Origin: Clostridiaceae bacterium DTU079
Lineage (GTDB): Bacteria; Bacillota; Clostridia; Acetivibrionales; Acetivibrionaceae
Direction: 5' to 3'
NCBI GenBank assembly: GCA_001512505.1
Contig: LFSC01000005.1
Location: 1,417-65,416 of the forward strand
DNA length: 64,000 nt
The position numbers and the translations under genes were made by a program. Below are positions 48,272 through 57,672 of the stretch, in pieces (within the stretch, counting starts at the first letter, position 1; the number at the start of each line of letters is the position of its first letter). Under the pieces are notes generated by a model. It was not told the DNA's origin. It saw only the letters and a program-made list of their open reading frames with translations, and ran no database searches.

Positions 48272-48327
48272 ATTATGCTTCTTATTGTATCTCTCTATTT
48301 CTTTTTCCTTTTTTATAATATAATCTT

Positions 48328-49191
48328 TTAAACAGTTGATTTTTTTAACCTTTCAATCATTTCCCGGGTACAAAAGCTTATACTTGTAATGTCTATATAA
48401 ACTGCACGTTTTATTCTGCGTCCTCCCGACTCCTGCATACCCCTCCAGTTTTTAAAGGAGTCGGAAACCAACGAATAAGCCGGAATGGTTACAATACTCT
48501 TATCAAAATTCTGTACCTTAACAGTATTCAATGAGATATCTATAACATTGCCGTCAGCTTCGAATTTCTGCATCTGAATCCAATCACCGATTCGAAGCAT
48601 GTCATTGGAAGATAGTTGAATTCCGGCTACCAGTCCTAAAATAGAATCCTTAAATACCAGGGAAAACACCGCTGTCATGGCACCTATTCCGCCAAGTAAG
48701 ATCATAGGTTCCTTTTCAAGCAGAATGGCAACAGCCAAAATTCCCATCACTATATAATATACTATTTTTACTACCTGCAGAAGACCTTTTATCGGTCTGC
48801 TTTTCGATACAGGGAAAAGATTATAAATATTCAGTATTGCATCTAAAGCAGCATTGGCTACATCGATAGAAATTAGGATTAAAATGATTGAAGTTACTTT
48901 TATTATCAGCCCGCCAAAATCACCAAATATAGGGGCAAATGCATATACCATCAATGCCGGTATGCTTCTCAATAATTTATGAGGGACTTTTCTCTCCAGC
49001 AAAATATTATCCCATTTGAATCTGCTCTTTTTTATTTGATTTGTAAGAAATGAAAGAATAATTTTCTTTAAAACATAATATACGACCGCAATAGATACTG
49101 TAAGTATTAATATTATAATTCCTGCAGACAGAATCTTAGAAAAATCAATATTCAAACTATAATTCTCCAGCAAGTCATTGAAAAAATGCAT
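48328..49191 (-). CDS. MscS-family mechanosensitive channel, N-terminal part, interrupted by frameshift
   Basis: 287 aa. Four or more TM helices, then the pore helix and beta domain: GGIGAMTAVFSLVFKDSILG, LVAGIQLSSNDMLRIGDWIQ, DGNVIDISLNTVKVQNFDKS, and the start of the C-terminal domain. The frame ends a few codons after AGG-TTA-AAA-AAA-TCA. With eight A instead of seven (48340-48346) it continues LKKINCLKDYIIKKEKEIER into the downstream fragment. Family is sure; whether the gene is functional in this strain is not. Confidence 0.85.
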   Translation of the reverse strand: MHFFNDLLENYSLNIDFSKILSAGIIILILTVSIAVVYYVLKKIILSFLTNQIKKSRFKWDNILLERKVPHKLLRSIPALMVYAFAPIFGDFGGLIIKVTSIILILISIDVANAALDAILNIYNLFPVSKSRPIKGLLQVVKIVYYIVMGILAVAILLEKEPMILLGGIGAMTAVFSLVFKDSILGLVAGIQLSSNDMLRIGDWIQMQKFEADGNVIDISLNTVKVQNFDKSIVTIPAYSLVSDSFKNWRGMQESGGRRIKRAVYIDITSISFCTREMIERLKKSTV

Positions 49192-49622
49192 TTCAAAAAC
49201 TCACCATCCCCAATACCGTTCCCATGCCCATCAATATAACCTTTCAAAATATGAACTAAAAAGGTAAATGAACAATTTTCTTTTTTTTCACAATACACCT
49301 TGAAGCCTTGAACACAAAAGTAGTATAATAATATATAAGATACGGCTATAAAATATATACTTAAAAAAGTCGTTTTTTTCCACGATAGATTGTTAAAAAA
49401 TAAACTATTTAAATTATTAGCCTACAATAACTATTGGTATATCTTAATAATTGTTCTAGACATTGCACATTATTTGTTTCGCAAAAACATTTTGCATTGA
49501 TTCATAAATTTTTTGCGAAATCGTTATAAGTCAGCTATTGAACACTCATAGGTAAATGATATTTACTTTTGTGTTCAATGTAATAAATATTAAAAATAAT
49601 AACATGTAAAGGAGATTTTATT
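49192..49622 (+). promoter_or_regulatory. Long serA leader region with competing hairpins
   Basis: About 430 bp, no gene. GCAAAA (49481-49486) can pair with TTTTGC (49490-49495), or as part of TTTCGCAAAAA (49477-49487) with TTTTTGCGAAA (49510-49520). Further on, TTGAACAC (49538-49545) pairs with GTGTTCAA (49571-49578) and encloses GTAAAT/ATTTAC (49552-49566). No T-box or known riboswitch core was seen. Could be an RNA leader or two protein operators. Confidence 0.45.
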
Positions 49623-50783
49623 ATGTTTTCAATACAAACACTAAACAAAATTTCATCAAAAGGTTTAGAGCTTTTACCCAGAGATACATACGAAATAGCT
49701 ACGGAATTGTCTAATCCCGACGCTATTCTCGTAAGAAGCTTTAACATGCATGATATGGAATTGAACTCAAATCTGAAAGCAATTGCAAGAGCAGGAGCCG
49801 GCGTCAACAATATTCCTATTGAAAAGTGTACCGAAAGAGGGATTGTTGTTTTTAATACCCCCGGAGCAAATGCTAATGCTGTTAAGGAGCTTGTACTTGC
49901 ATCACTGTTTTTATCCTCCAGAAAAATAAACAGCGGTATATCCTGGACTCAATCCCTTAAAGGAAAAGGCGATGAAATAGCATCTCTTGTTGAAAAAGGT
50001 AAATCCCAATTTGCCGGTCCCGAAATAAAAGGAAAAAAACTCGGTGTCATAGGTTTAGGAGCAATAGGTGTTCTTGTAGCAAATGATGCCTGTGCCCTGG
50101 GAATGGAAGTAATCGGTTATGACCCGTTCATTTCCATAGATTCAGCTTGGGAACTGGAAAGCAAAGTAGAAAAGGCCGTAAGCCTGGATTATTTAATTTC
50201 CACTTGTGATTATATTACAATCCATGTACCCTATAACGAAAAAACCAGTGGTATGATTAACAAAGATAAATTCGAATTAATGAAGAAGGGCGTAAGACTG
50301 CTGAACTTTGCAAGGGGTGGACTGGTAGTCAAAGAAGACTTGCTCAAAGCAATTGAAAACGGTACTGTTTCCTGCTATGTAACCGATTTCCCTGAGGAAG
50401 AATTGTTGGGTAATGACAAAATAATTACCATTCCCCATCTCGGAGCGTCAACTCCGGAATCTGAAGAAAATTGTGCGATAATGGCTGCAAGTCAGCTTCG
50501 TGAATTTTTGGAAAAAGGCAATATAAAGAACTCGGTTAATTTCCCTGATTGCGAACTTCCCATGTCAGGCACAAGAATAATTGTTGCCCATGACGATGTA
50601 CCGAATATGTTCGGGCAGATCACTTCCCTGCTCGCCCAAAACAACATCAATATCGGAGATATGTTAAGCAAACACAGAAATAAACTCGGCTATACAATAT
50701 TAAACGTTGAGGATTCCATCACCAATGAAATAATAGAAAAACTAAAAGCAATTAAGGGAGTTCGTATGGTAAGGGTAATTTAA
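49623..50783 (+). CDS. serA: D-3-phosphoglycerate dehydrogenase (short form with ACT domain)
   Basis: 386 aa. Rossmann motif GVIGLGAIGVLVANDACALG. Active-site Arg lies in the NFARGG stretch, Glu in DFPEEE and His in IPHLGAST. A C-terminal ACT domain (about 318-386, IIVAHDDVPNMFGQITSLLA) is where serine usually feeds back. It makes 3-phosphohydroxypyruvate, the first step of serine synthesis. AAAGGAG before the ATG. Monocistronic with a strong terminator; long leader upstream suggests regulation. Confidence 0.95.
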   Translation: MFSIQTLNKISSKGLELLPRDTYEIATELSNPDAILVRSFNMHDMELNSNLKAIARAGAGVNNIPIEKCTERGIVVFNTPGANANAVKELVLASLFLSSRKINSGISWTQSLKGKGDEIASLVEKGKSQFAGPEIKGKKLGVIGLGAIGVLVANDACALGMEVIGYDPFISIDSAWELESKVEKAVSLDYLISTCDYITIHVPYNEKTSGMINKDKFELMKKGVRLLNFARGGLVVKEDLLKAIENGTVSCYVTDFPEEELLGNDKIITIPHLGASTPESEENCAIMAASQLREFLEKGNIKNSVNFPDCELPMSGTRIIVAHDDVPNMFGQITSLLAQNNINIGDMLSKHRNKLGYTILNVEDSITNEIIEKLKAIKGVRMVRVI

Positions 50784-50812
50784 ACAGTTAACTAGGAATA
50801 TATAATATGATA

Positions 50813-50857
50813 AAACCGCCTGTCGATGCAATATAGAGCAAAACAGGCGGTTTATAT
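50813..50857 (+). terminator. Terminator of serA
   Basis: Perfect 11-bp stem AAACCGCCTGT/ACAGGCGGTTT (50813-50823 and 50843-50853) followed by ATATTTT, 30 bp after the serA stop. Confidence 0.85.
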
Positions 50858-50912
50858 TTTAATATTAAAGTTTCTCAAAATAAATCAATCAAAACAAAAC
50901 TACTTCATGCCT

Positions 50913-51380
50913 TTACACTTTATTTATCAAAAACTGTGCAACAAACTTTATAACAGCAGCAACACCGATTATAACAAGGAATGCATATTGAAATAATACT
51001 ACAAGCCTATGAATATTGACTTTCGGTCTTAATATCAGAAAAAGCCTGTATGGAATCTGAATTATGCAAAACATATATAATAGCACACCGGCAGGATTCA
51101 TATTCCAAGCAGCAACAAAGTTAAAATCGCTCATGTAAATAAAGCATCGTGTCATTCCGCATGTAAGGCAGTTATACCCTGTTAAGCTATTAAAAAAGCA
51201 GGGTATCCCTGCTTGATAATAATTGTCACCTATTCTAAATGCATTACATTCTCCATTAGTAACAAGCATAAAAGACATTACCACAGGAAAAAGGCATAAC
51301 AATAATAGTAGCAAATTTAATATATTACTCTTGGATACAAATTGCTTATTGGGCACCAACATTGTAGATTGTGACATCAT
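50913..51380 (-). CDS. DUF2752 family membrane protein
   Basis: 155 aa with three TM helices. It carries the family signature around CFFNSLTGYNCLTCGMTRC, two Cys pairs at the membrane face, and a final TM block. Function unknown; the family is common in Firmicutes. It is transcribed toward serA's terminator and lies downstream of the zinc-ribbon protein gene. Confidence 0.8.
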   Translation of the reverse strand: MMSQSTMLVPNKQFVSKSNILNLLLLLLCLFPVVMSFMLVTNGECNAFRIGDNYYQAGIPCFFNSLTGYNCLTCGMTRCFIYMSDFNFVAAWNMNPAGVLLYMFCIIQIPYRLFLILRPKVNIHRLVVLFQYAFLVIIGVAAVIKFVAQFLINKV

Positions 51381-51504
51381 TTCACTCTTTCCATGTATTC
51401 TGTAAGCACTAAAACCGAATTTTCAATATCCCGTAAGTACTACTTAGGCTTTATTAGTTAAAATCAACTCTGTTTAAAAGCACCAAGTTATTCACCGTAT
51501 TCTT

Positions 51505-51948
51505 TTAATAGCTTTGTAATTCCAATTCTCTGAGAAATTCATTCCATAATTCGTTATTATCAGGGGTTACAACTGCAATTATAATACCTAATATAGCTAA
51601 TCCTAAGCCTATAAAACCGAGTATTATTCCTGCTAAGGCAAAGCCATCTCCTTTTTCTAAGCCATTCGAGGCTTTAATCTTACCTTTAGCTAAAAATCCA
51701 AAGATAATACCAAGTATTCCAGGAATTATACCAGTATAACAGCAACACATAAGAGGCAATGACAAAATACCGAGTACCAAGGATGCAATTGCAAAACCAT
51801 TAGTTTTAACCTGTACCGGCATATTCATGCCTTCATAGGGTCTGAACTGACTTTGCGCATCCGGAGCTGCATTCAATGCAGAGCCACAACTACCGCAAAC
51901 CGTACTAAAGTCTTCATTTGAATAACCGCAATTAGGACAGAATTTCAT
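51505..51948 (-). CDS. Zinc-ribbon plus DUF4190 membrane protein
   Basis: 147 aa. The N-terminus is a zinc ribbon (CPNCGYSNED...CGSCGSAL), followed by a 25-residue linker and a two-TM DUF4190 domain (FAIASLVLGILSLPLMCCCY; GFALAGIILGFIGLGLAILG). It resembles small membrane proteins of unknown role in many Firmicutes. GGGGG-containing site upstream of the ATG. Probably precedes the DUF2752 gene in the same direction (124-bp gap). Confidence 0.8.
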   Translation of the reverse strand: MKFCPNCGYSNEDFSTVCGSCGSALNAAPDAQSQFRPYEGMNMPVQVKTNGFAIASLVLGILSLPLMCCCYTGIIPGILGIIFGFLAKGKIKASNGLEKGDGFALAGIILGFIGLGLAILGIIIAVVTPDNNELWNEFLRELELQSY

Positions 51949-52322
51949 TTATTAACCCCCTGTTTAATTATTTTAAATGCAAACTACACAATGATTTTAC
52001 ATTATTTTCAGCTGATTTTCAATATAAAGTTTCATATTTCAATATATTTCTATATATTTCTTGTATAACGGTCAAATTATGTTTATTGACCTTTATTATT
52101 ATATATATAATATATTATGCTTCTTCAAAACTTATTATAAATTCTCCAAAAAGTAAATATCTTTTAACACAGAAATTTATTACATCTCCAACACAATGCC
52201 GATCTTCTACCCACAAAGAAAAGCAATGCCGTGAAGCTCTCACCTGAATTAAGCCATATATAGACAAATCTAAAGTTAGAATAAATTTAAATAGTTTACC
52301 TATCTAACCGCATAATAACAAA
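51949..52322. other. Gene-free AT-rich interval
   Basis: No reading frame, hairpin or repeat that I can support. The left part is presumably the promoter region of the zinc-ribbon protein gene (minus strand). Confidence 0.5.
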
Positions 52323-52349
52323 CAGAGGGAATAATCGATTTCCCCTCTG
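52323..52349 (-). terminator. Probable terminator of the citrate synthase gene
   Basis: CAGAGGGA (52323-52330) against TCCCCTCTG (52341-52349) forms a stem with one bulge. On the minus strand TTTGTTATT follows. It lies about 30 bp after the stop. Confidence 0.6.
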
Positions 52350-52377
52350 CCATTGAATGATTAATGGTTTTCAATGC

Positions 52378-53745
52378 TTAACGTTTTTCTATGCTGACAT
52401 ATTCCCGTCTTTTAGCTACACTCTTATATGCAGGTCTAATAATCTTTCCGGCATTAACAATTTCCTCTATCCGGTGGGCTGCCCAACCGGTCATCCTGGA
52501 AATTGCAAAAATCGGTGTATAAAGTTCCCTCGGAAGGCCCAGCATTTCATATACAAAACCCGAATAAAAATCAACATTGGCACTAACGCCCTTGTATATT
52601 TTACGAACCTTAGAAATAACCTGAGGAGCCAAATTCTCCACTTTATCATAAAGAGCGAATTCAGCCTCCAACCCCTTTTCCTTTGCAAGTTTTTCAGCTT
52701 GCTCTTTTAAAAGAACACATCTTGGATCGGATATTGAATAAACCGCATGCCCAATACCGTAAATCAAACCTGCACGGTCAAAAGCTTCTTTATTTAATAC
52801 CTTCATTAAGTAATTTTGAATTTCTTCATCGTCATTCCAATCCTTAACATTCTGTTTTAAGTCTTCGAACATTTCGCAAACCTTTATATTGGCTCCGCCA
52901 TGTTTAGGACCTTTAAGAGACCCAAGAGCTGCAGCAATCGCAGAATATGTGTCCGTACCGGTGGATGTAACTACGTGGGTTACAAAGGTTGAGTTGTTTC
53001 CGCCACCATGCTCCGCATGAAGCACAAGGGCAAGATCAAGAAGCGTTGCCTCAAGCTTTGAATATTTCTTATCCGGTCTTAACATACGTAAAATGTTTTC
53101 CGCAGTACTTAATTCAGGTTTTGGGCTATGAATAACAAGACTCTTTTTCCTATAATAATGGGAAATAGCCTGATAAGCATAAACAGCAATTGTAGGCATA
53201 CATGCTATCAGATGGATACATTGCCTCAATACATTTTTTACTGAAGTATCATCTGGATTGTCATCATAGCTGTAATATGCAAGCACACTTCTTGCCAGCA
53301 TATTCATGATATTCTTTCCGGGCAGCTTTAAAATCATATCGTTTAGGAAAGCCTCAGGTAGATTGCGGTAAAATGAAAGAAGTTTTTCAAAATCATTCAG
53401 TTGCTCTTTGTTCGGCAAATCGCCAAAAAGCAACAAATATGCAGTTTCCTCAAAGCCAAAGCGGCCGTCTGCAATAAAACCGTCTACCAAATCAAAAATG
53501 TCTATGCCTCTGTAAATCAATCTTCCCGGAACCGGTATAATCTCATTTTCATCAATGATATACGAATGGACCTCTCCAATCTCTGTCAAACCAACTAGTA
53601 CACCTTTACCGTCTAAATCACGCAATCCACGCTTTACTTCATATTTTGTAAAAAGCTCCGGATCAATTCGACTGCTCTTTGATGCAAGATCACTTAATTC
53701 ATCCAGCATTTTCCCTTCAAATTCAATAAAATTATCACTCTTCAT
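52378..53745 (-). CDS. Citrate synthase family protein (Si-type fold)
   Basis: 455 aa from the ATG at 53745 (GAGG upstream); a GTG at 53760 is an alternative. Family motifs: GRLIYRGIDI, LHAEHGGGNNSTFVTHVVTS (catalytic His), GPKHGGANIK (His), GHAVYSISDPR (His/Arg) and DFYSGFVYEMLGLP (catalytic Asp). It condenses oxaloacetate with acetyl-CoA, or propionyl-CoA in the methylcitrate variants. It has about 80 extra N-terminal residues compared with short bacterial types. Monocistronic. Some clostridia use a Re-type enzyme instead, so its metabolic role is worth noting. Confidence 0.9.
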   Translation of the reverse strand: MKSDNFIEFEGKMLDELSDLASKSSRIDPELFTKYEVKRGLRDLDGKGVLVGLTEIGEVHSYIIDENEIIPVPGRLIYRGIDIFDLVDGFIADGRFGFEETAYLLLFGDLPNKEQLNDFEKLLSFYRNLPEAFLNDMILKLPGKNIMNMLARSVLAYYSYDDNPDDTSVKNVLRQCIHLIACMPTIAVYAYQAISHYYRKKSLVIHSPKPELSTAENILRMLRPDKKYSKLEATLLDLALVLHAEHGGGNNSTFVTHVVTSTGTDTYSAIAAALGSLKGPKHGGANIKVCEMFEDLKQNVKDWNDDEEIQNYLMKVLNKEAFDRAGLIYGIGHAVYSISDPRCVLLKEQAEKLAKEKGLEAEFALYDKVENLAPQVISKVRKIYKGVSANVDFYSGFVYEMLGLPRELYTPIFAISRMTGWAAHRIEEIVNAGKIIRPAYKSVAKRREYVSIEKR

Positions 53746-53909
53746 AGTCCTATACCTCACATTTCTATATATGGGTTAGTTTGACGCTTATATCCATCAG
53801 CTTTATGAGTAAATTTATTTTATCACAAGACTCTAAATTAGTCTATATTTATTTCACTCTCAAAGGTATATGAATGCTTCACAATGTTTATTCCAAATAT
53901 TCAATGCAT

Positions 53910-54998
53910 TTAAACTTTCTTTCTGATTTTGCCGACGACGAACATTATTACCGGTACTATAAAACCCAAAATAAAATCTCCGGGAATAATCACATAGCTA
54001 GATAACCTTTCCAATTCAAAAACTGTGTTGGACAGATATACTGACAAAAAGTAAACAACAATCATGAATATGTTAACCAAGGGTTTTTCATCGGAAAGCC
54101 CAAACAATGACTTTATAAGCTTGAGGGCAATAATAATGAAAAAGCAAATTAATACAAAGTCTGATAAAACCCAGATTGCTACAACAACAGACTCAATCTT
54201 CTCAAGGGTATTGAATAAAGATATTTGTTTTACTGCTATCAAAAACGGAAATTGAGTCCTTTTTATGACCGAATAACCAAAACTCCCCAAAGTCAATACA
54301 AGCAGCAGAATCTGGTTTACCATAAGAAAAACAGTAGTCTGTATCCCTATTTTTTTTATACTCTCCTTGTTGTTAATATAGTCTCCTACAACAAATAGAA
54401 ATGTATAGTAAGATGAAATTCCGGCTATACCTATACCCGCATTTATCACAGGCAATATGCTCTTGTAGGTTACAGGTGCAAGAAAAATTACCTGCAGATA
54501 AGGTGTAAGCAAGATAAATATAATTGCAAACGTGACAGCAAACATAGGAAACACAATCTCATTCAGTCTTGCAAGCGTTACAAGTCCATAACGCATTATA
54601 TATGCTATCAAAATCAAAATCGATATAATAAATATACTCGGATTGGTATCAGGATAAACCGAGCCTACCAACCTAACTGCAAAATAACTCACATACAAAG
54701 GAATCAAAAGCATTACCCATAAAAGGTATATAACGGTTAGGAGTTTGCCGATAAATCTCCCGGCAATATCACTGAATATATTCATTAAAGAATCATTTTT
54801 GTAGCTCTTATAAATTTTATTCCACACCAGTACAATTAAAAACAGTATAACTGCAGCAACAATAGGTGCAAGCCAGGCAGCTTCTTCTGCAGTCTGTGCT
54901 GCATAAACAGGAACAAGCCTTATTGCAGGCGAAGCAACAATGGTTAAGAACAAATACATAGCCTGCCTGATAGAAATTTTATCTTTTCCCGATATCAT
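53910..54998 (-). CDS. Spore germination protein, GerAB/GerKB family permease
   Basis: 362 aa with ten TM helices. Typical start ISIRQAMYLFLTIVASPAIR, then WLAPIVAAVILFLIVLVWNK and a C-terminal DFILGFIVPVIMFVVGKIRKK. GerAB-type subunits are amino-acid-transporter-like germinant receptors in the spore inner membrane. The start overlaps the gerC stop by 4 bp, with AAAGGAGGC upstream. Last gene of a gerA-gerC-gerB unit, so a complete germinant receptor operon in the order A-C-B. Confidence 0.92.
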   Translation of the reverse strand: MISGKDKISIRQAMYLFLTIVASPAIRLVPVYAAQTAEEAAWLAPIVAAVILFLIVLVWNKIYKSYKNDSLMNIFSDIAGRFIGKLLTVIYLLWVMLLIPLYVSYFAVRLVGSVYPDTNPSIFIISILILIAYIMRYGLVTLARLNEIVFPMFAVTFAIIFILLTPYLQVIFLAPVTYKSILPVINAGIGIAGISSYYTFLFVVGDYINNKESIKKIGIQTTVFLMVNQILLLVLTLGSFGYSVIKRTQFPFLIAVKQISLFNTLEKIESVVVAIWVLSDFVLICFFIIIALKLIKSLFGLSDEKPLVNIFMIVVYFLSVYLSNTVFELERLSSYVIIPGDFILGFIVPVIMFVVGKIRKKV

Positions 54999-55978
54999 TT
55001 AGTGCCTCCTTTAAAATTCCTGCCCCTTGATTGCTCTTGCTCCAAAAAAGTAAAAACTTCATTGTCGAAAATGTCTTCATTGGAATCTATTTCTCCAATA
55101 TTGCTGTCCATGTTTACCTTAACCTTTAAAAATAGATTCCCGTCCTTTATTTCAGGATAAAATTTAGTTTTGGAGTTTATTACTTCTAAAGAAACCTTTG
55201 AGCCCTTAGGAGTATTTACAACATAAATGCCGGATTTCATTTCATTTCTCAAAAGGTTCAATCCTCTTCCCATATCCTCGTCCAAAAAACCCACCAGTTT
55301 ACCTTTCTCAAATATTGCAAATCCCGCCATTTTAATATCGGTTACATCTTCATCCTCTCCCCCTGTCACATTAACCATTTCAACACAGGGAATATACAGG
55401 GACAAGGCTTTCAAATCCTGTATGTACATTACCTCAATAAGATTAACAGGATTTGAAACCGATTGCCCATCCATACTGTGAATCAATCCTTTCAACCGGT
55501 CAAATACAAACCGGTCGCTTCTGTCGGCTTTTTGCATCAAATCTTCCGCACAGCAACCCTTCATGATAAAAACATATATATTCATTCTTACTTCATGGTC
55601 GCGGGCAAAAAAATCCAGATAGTTATATATGCCTTTCTTTGCAGCTTCCTCTCCTATGACAACATATTCAAGATGTCCCCAAAAAGGCTTTTTATCCAAA
55701 AAGGTACTGAAATTTCTGACAGCTTCAAACATGGTCCTTCCTTCAGAGGATACCTTTGTAGATTTCTTTTCCCCCGAAGAACCGCCACCGCTTACATCAA
55801 GCCTTTTCGAAGCCATAGTCAGCCGCACGCCGTCAGGTATTGATTTAGAGGTATCTATTGCTATAGATCTTATAAATTCAAGGTCATTGATCTCGTGTCT
55901 GCTTATAGGTGGAGTATTACAGGCTGTAAAGCTTAATGTAAAAATAAGTAAGATTGAAAGCAAAATCTTTTTTCTCAC
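54995..55978 (-). CDS. Spore germination lipoprotein, Ger(x)C family, shortened C-terminus
   Basis: 327 aa. Signal peptide with lipobox FTAC (Cys20). Family landmarks: EINDLEFIRSIAIDTS near the start, RTMFEAVRNFSTFLDKKPFWGHLEYVVIGEE, and FARDHEVRMNIYVFI. Family members usually run about 370-400 residues and end with a helix-strand unit. Here the protein stops near VFTFLEQEQSRG, so roughly 50 residues of the C-terminal domain are missing and its last codons form the ribosome-binding site of gerB. Middle gene of the operon; function as a receptor lipoprotein is likely but may be altered. Confidence 0.88.
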   Translation of the reverse strand: MRKKILLSILLIFTLSFTACNTPPISRHEINDLEFIRSIAIDTSKSIPDGVRLTMASKRLDVSGGGSSGEKKSTKVSSEGRTMFEAVRNFSTFLDKKPFWGHLEYVVIGEEAAKKGIYNYLDFFARDHEVRMNIYVFIMKGCCAEDLMQKADRSDRFVFDRLKGLIHSMDGQSVSNPVNLIEVMYIQDLKALSLYIPCVEMVNVTGGEDEDVTDIKMAGFAIFEKGKLVGFLDEDMGRGLNLLRNEMKSGIYVVNTPKGSKVSLEVINSKTKFYPEIKDGNLFLKVKVNMDSNIGEIDSNEDIFDNEVFTFLEQEQSRGRNFKGGTK

Positions 55979-55989
55979 AATACTTCCTC

Positions 55990-57513
55990 CTATTCTCTTC
56001 TCTTTTTATCAGTCGTTTTTAAATAAATAGGTCTTTTATACATTGATGAAAAGGGCAATCTAAAAAGTGTATCCTGAAGCTGCTTGTCATCAACCGAAAC
56101 GAAAGGTGCAAGATATGGCACTCCAAAGCTCTCCATTTTTGACCAATGAATCAACAGCAATAAACTTCCGATACTTAATCCATACAGCCCGGCTACACTT
56201 GATAAAATAACTATAACAAACCTCCATATCCTTAAAGCATTTGAAAAATCTTGATCCGGCATTGTAAAGCTTGCCACTGCCGTCATAGATATAATCACGA
56301 CTACAGCAGGGGACACAAGCTTTGCTTCTACAGCGGCCTGTCCCACCACCAAGGCACCGACAATGGTAACTGCCTGACTTATGTTTTTCGGTAATCTCAA
56401 TCCTGCTTCCACCAATGCCTCAAAAGCTATGAGCATAAAAATTACCTCAATAAATCCCGGAAAGGGAACTCCTTCTTTTGAAGCTGTAATAGATAAGGCA
56501 AGTTCCGTCGGTATCATTTCATGATGAAAGCTTGTTATGGCAATATAAAACCCAGGTAGCAGCAGGGTAACAACCATAAGGGTAAATCTCATTAACCTGA
56601 ATACGGAACTGGCAATAAAGTTTTGGGAGTAATCCTTAGGTCCCTGCAAAAACTGGTTTAATGTCCCCGGTGCCACAAAGGTGGTGGGCAAACCTTCAAT
56701 TATAATACCCACACGACCTTCAAGGACGCTGGCACAAAACCTGTCAGGTCTTTCGGTAGTCATAATCTGAGGGAAGGGAGAATATTTATTATCAATTATT
56801 TCCTCCTCAATAACACCGGAAGATATCACTCCATCAGCTTTTATATTATCCAGTCTTTTTTTCACTTCTTCAATAATATGCCTGTTTGTAATACCCTTAA
56901 TATAAACTATCGCAACCTTCGTCAATGTCTGCTTTCCAACGGTAGTTTCTTCAATTACAAGATTGTGCGTCTTTATTTTTCTTCTGATGGTAGCAGTATT
57001 GGTTCTCAGCACTTCAATAAAAGCGTCCTTCGGTCCTTTAAGCACATTTTCTTCTGTAGGCTCTGTAATACTCCTTCTATCAAAGCCTTTCATATCAAAG
57101 GTTACAGCCTTTTTTACCTTATCAAACACCAATGCCACCGAGCCATCCATTATATCATTGACACATTCTGAAAGTTTGGTTCTTATTTTTTGAACACCAT
57201 GGAATAATGTGCTGTGCTCCAACATTCCCACAACGTCTTCAATACTGCATTTTTCAAAATCCATCTCCTGCATTATGGGCTTTAATATAAACTGGTCCAT
57301 TCCCATAATATCTACCAAACCCTCAATAAATATAACCGTTACACGTAAGTTCTTATTTCCGTTTATATTGACGCTGTGGAATATAATATCCGCACTATGC
57401 TGTATCAAATTCGATATATTGGACGATGTAAGCTCATTTTCCGATTTTTCCATCTTTTCGGTGAATATTTCTTTATCGGTTTTATAAACTTTCTTCCTTC
57501 TCTTAAAAAACAT
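55990..57513 (-). CDS. Spore germination protein, GerAA/GerKA family
   Basis: 507 aa. Cytoplasmic N-terminal domain (about 1-280) with DGSVALVFD and the GRVGIIIEGLPTTFVAPGTL motif, then five TM helices including MRFTLMVVTLLLPGFYIAIT, SFHHEMIPTELALSI and PFPGFIEVIFMLIAFE. The C-terminal motif PYLAPFVS is also present. GerA subunits form oligomeric germinant-gated channels. First gene of the ger operon, 11 bp before gerC. Expected to be made in the forespore under SigG; I did not find a convincing SigG promoter by eye. Confidence 0.93.
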   Translation of the reverse strand: MFFKRRKKVYKTDKEIFTEKMEKSENELTSSNISNLIQHSADIIFHSVNINGNKNLRVTVIFIEGLVDIMGMDQFILKPIMQEMDFEKCSIEDVVGMLEHSTLFHGVQKIRTKLSECVNDIMDGSVALVFDKVKKAVTFDMKGFDRRSITEPTEENVLKGPKDAFIEVLRTNTATIRRKIKTHNLVIEETTVGKQTLTKVAIVYIKGITNRHIIEEVKKRLDNIKADGVISSGVIEEEIIDNKYSPFPQIMTTERPDRFCASVLEGRVGIIIEGLPTTFVAPGTLNQFLQGPKDYSQNFIASSVFRLMRFTLMVVTLLLPGFYIAITSFHHEMIPTELALSITASKEGVPFPGFIEVIFMLIAFEALVEAGLRLPKNISQAVTIVGALVVGQAAVEAKLVSPAVVVIISMTAVASFTMPDQDFSNALRIWRFVIVILSSVAGLYGLSIGSLLLLIHWSKMESFGVPYLAPFVSVDDKQLQDTLFRLPFSSMYKRPIYLKTTDKKRRE

Positions 57514-57629
57514 AATTCACCACCACTTGTTTTTTTTAGTATTTACAAAAAATAAAAAAATGTTTCAAGTAAATTCAACCCTAACCATTTAATAATTTAA
57601 AATCAATAAATTGGTTACACAATACATAC

Positions 57630-57658
57630 TTGACACACATTTACATTTATGTTATCAT
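57630..57658 (+). promoter_or_regulatory. Strong SigA promoter of the Gre-like gene
   Basis: TTGACA (57630-57635), 17-bp spacer, TATCAT (57653-57658). The predicted start lies at about 57665, just before the leader hairpin. Confidence 0.8.
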
Positions 57659-57672
57659 ATATATAAAGCAAT

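Noticed and set aside
49192..49622. T-box or known amino-acid riboswitch upstream of serA
   Set aside because: The T-box bulge consensus (TGGNACC-type) and other known cores are absent.
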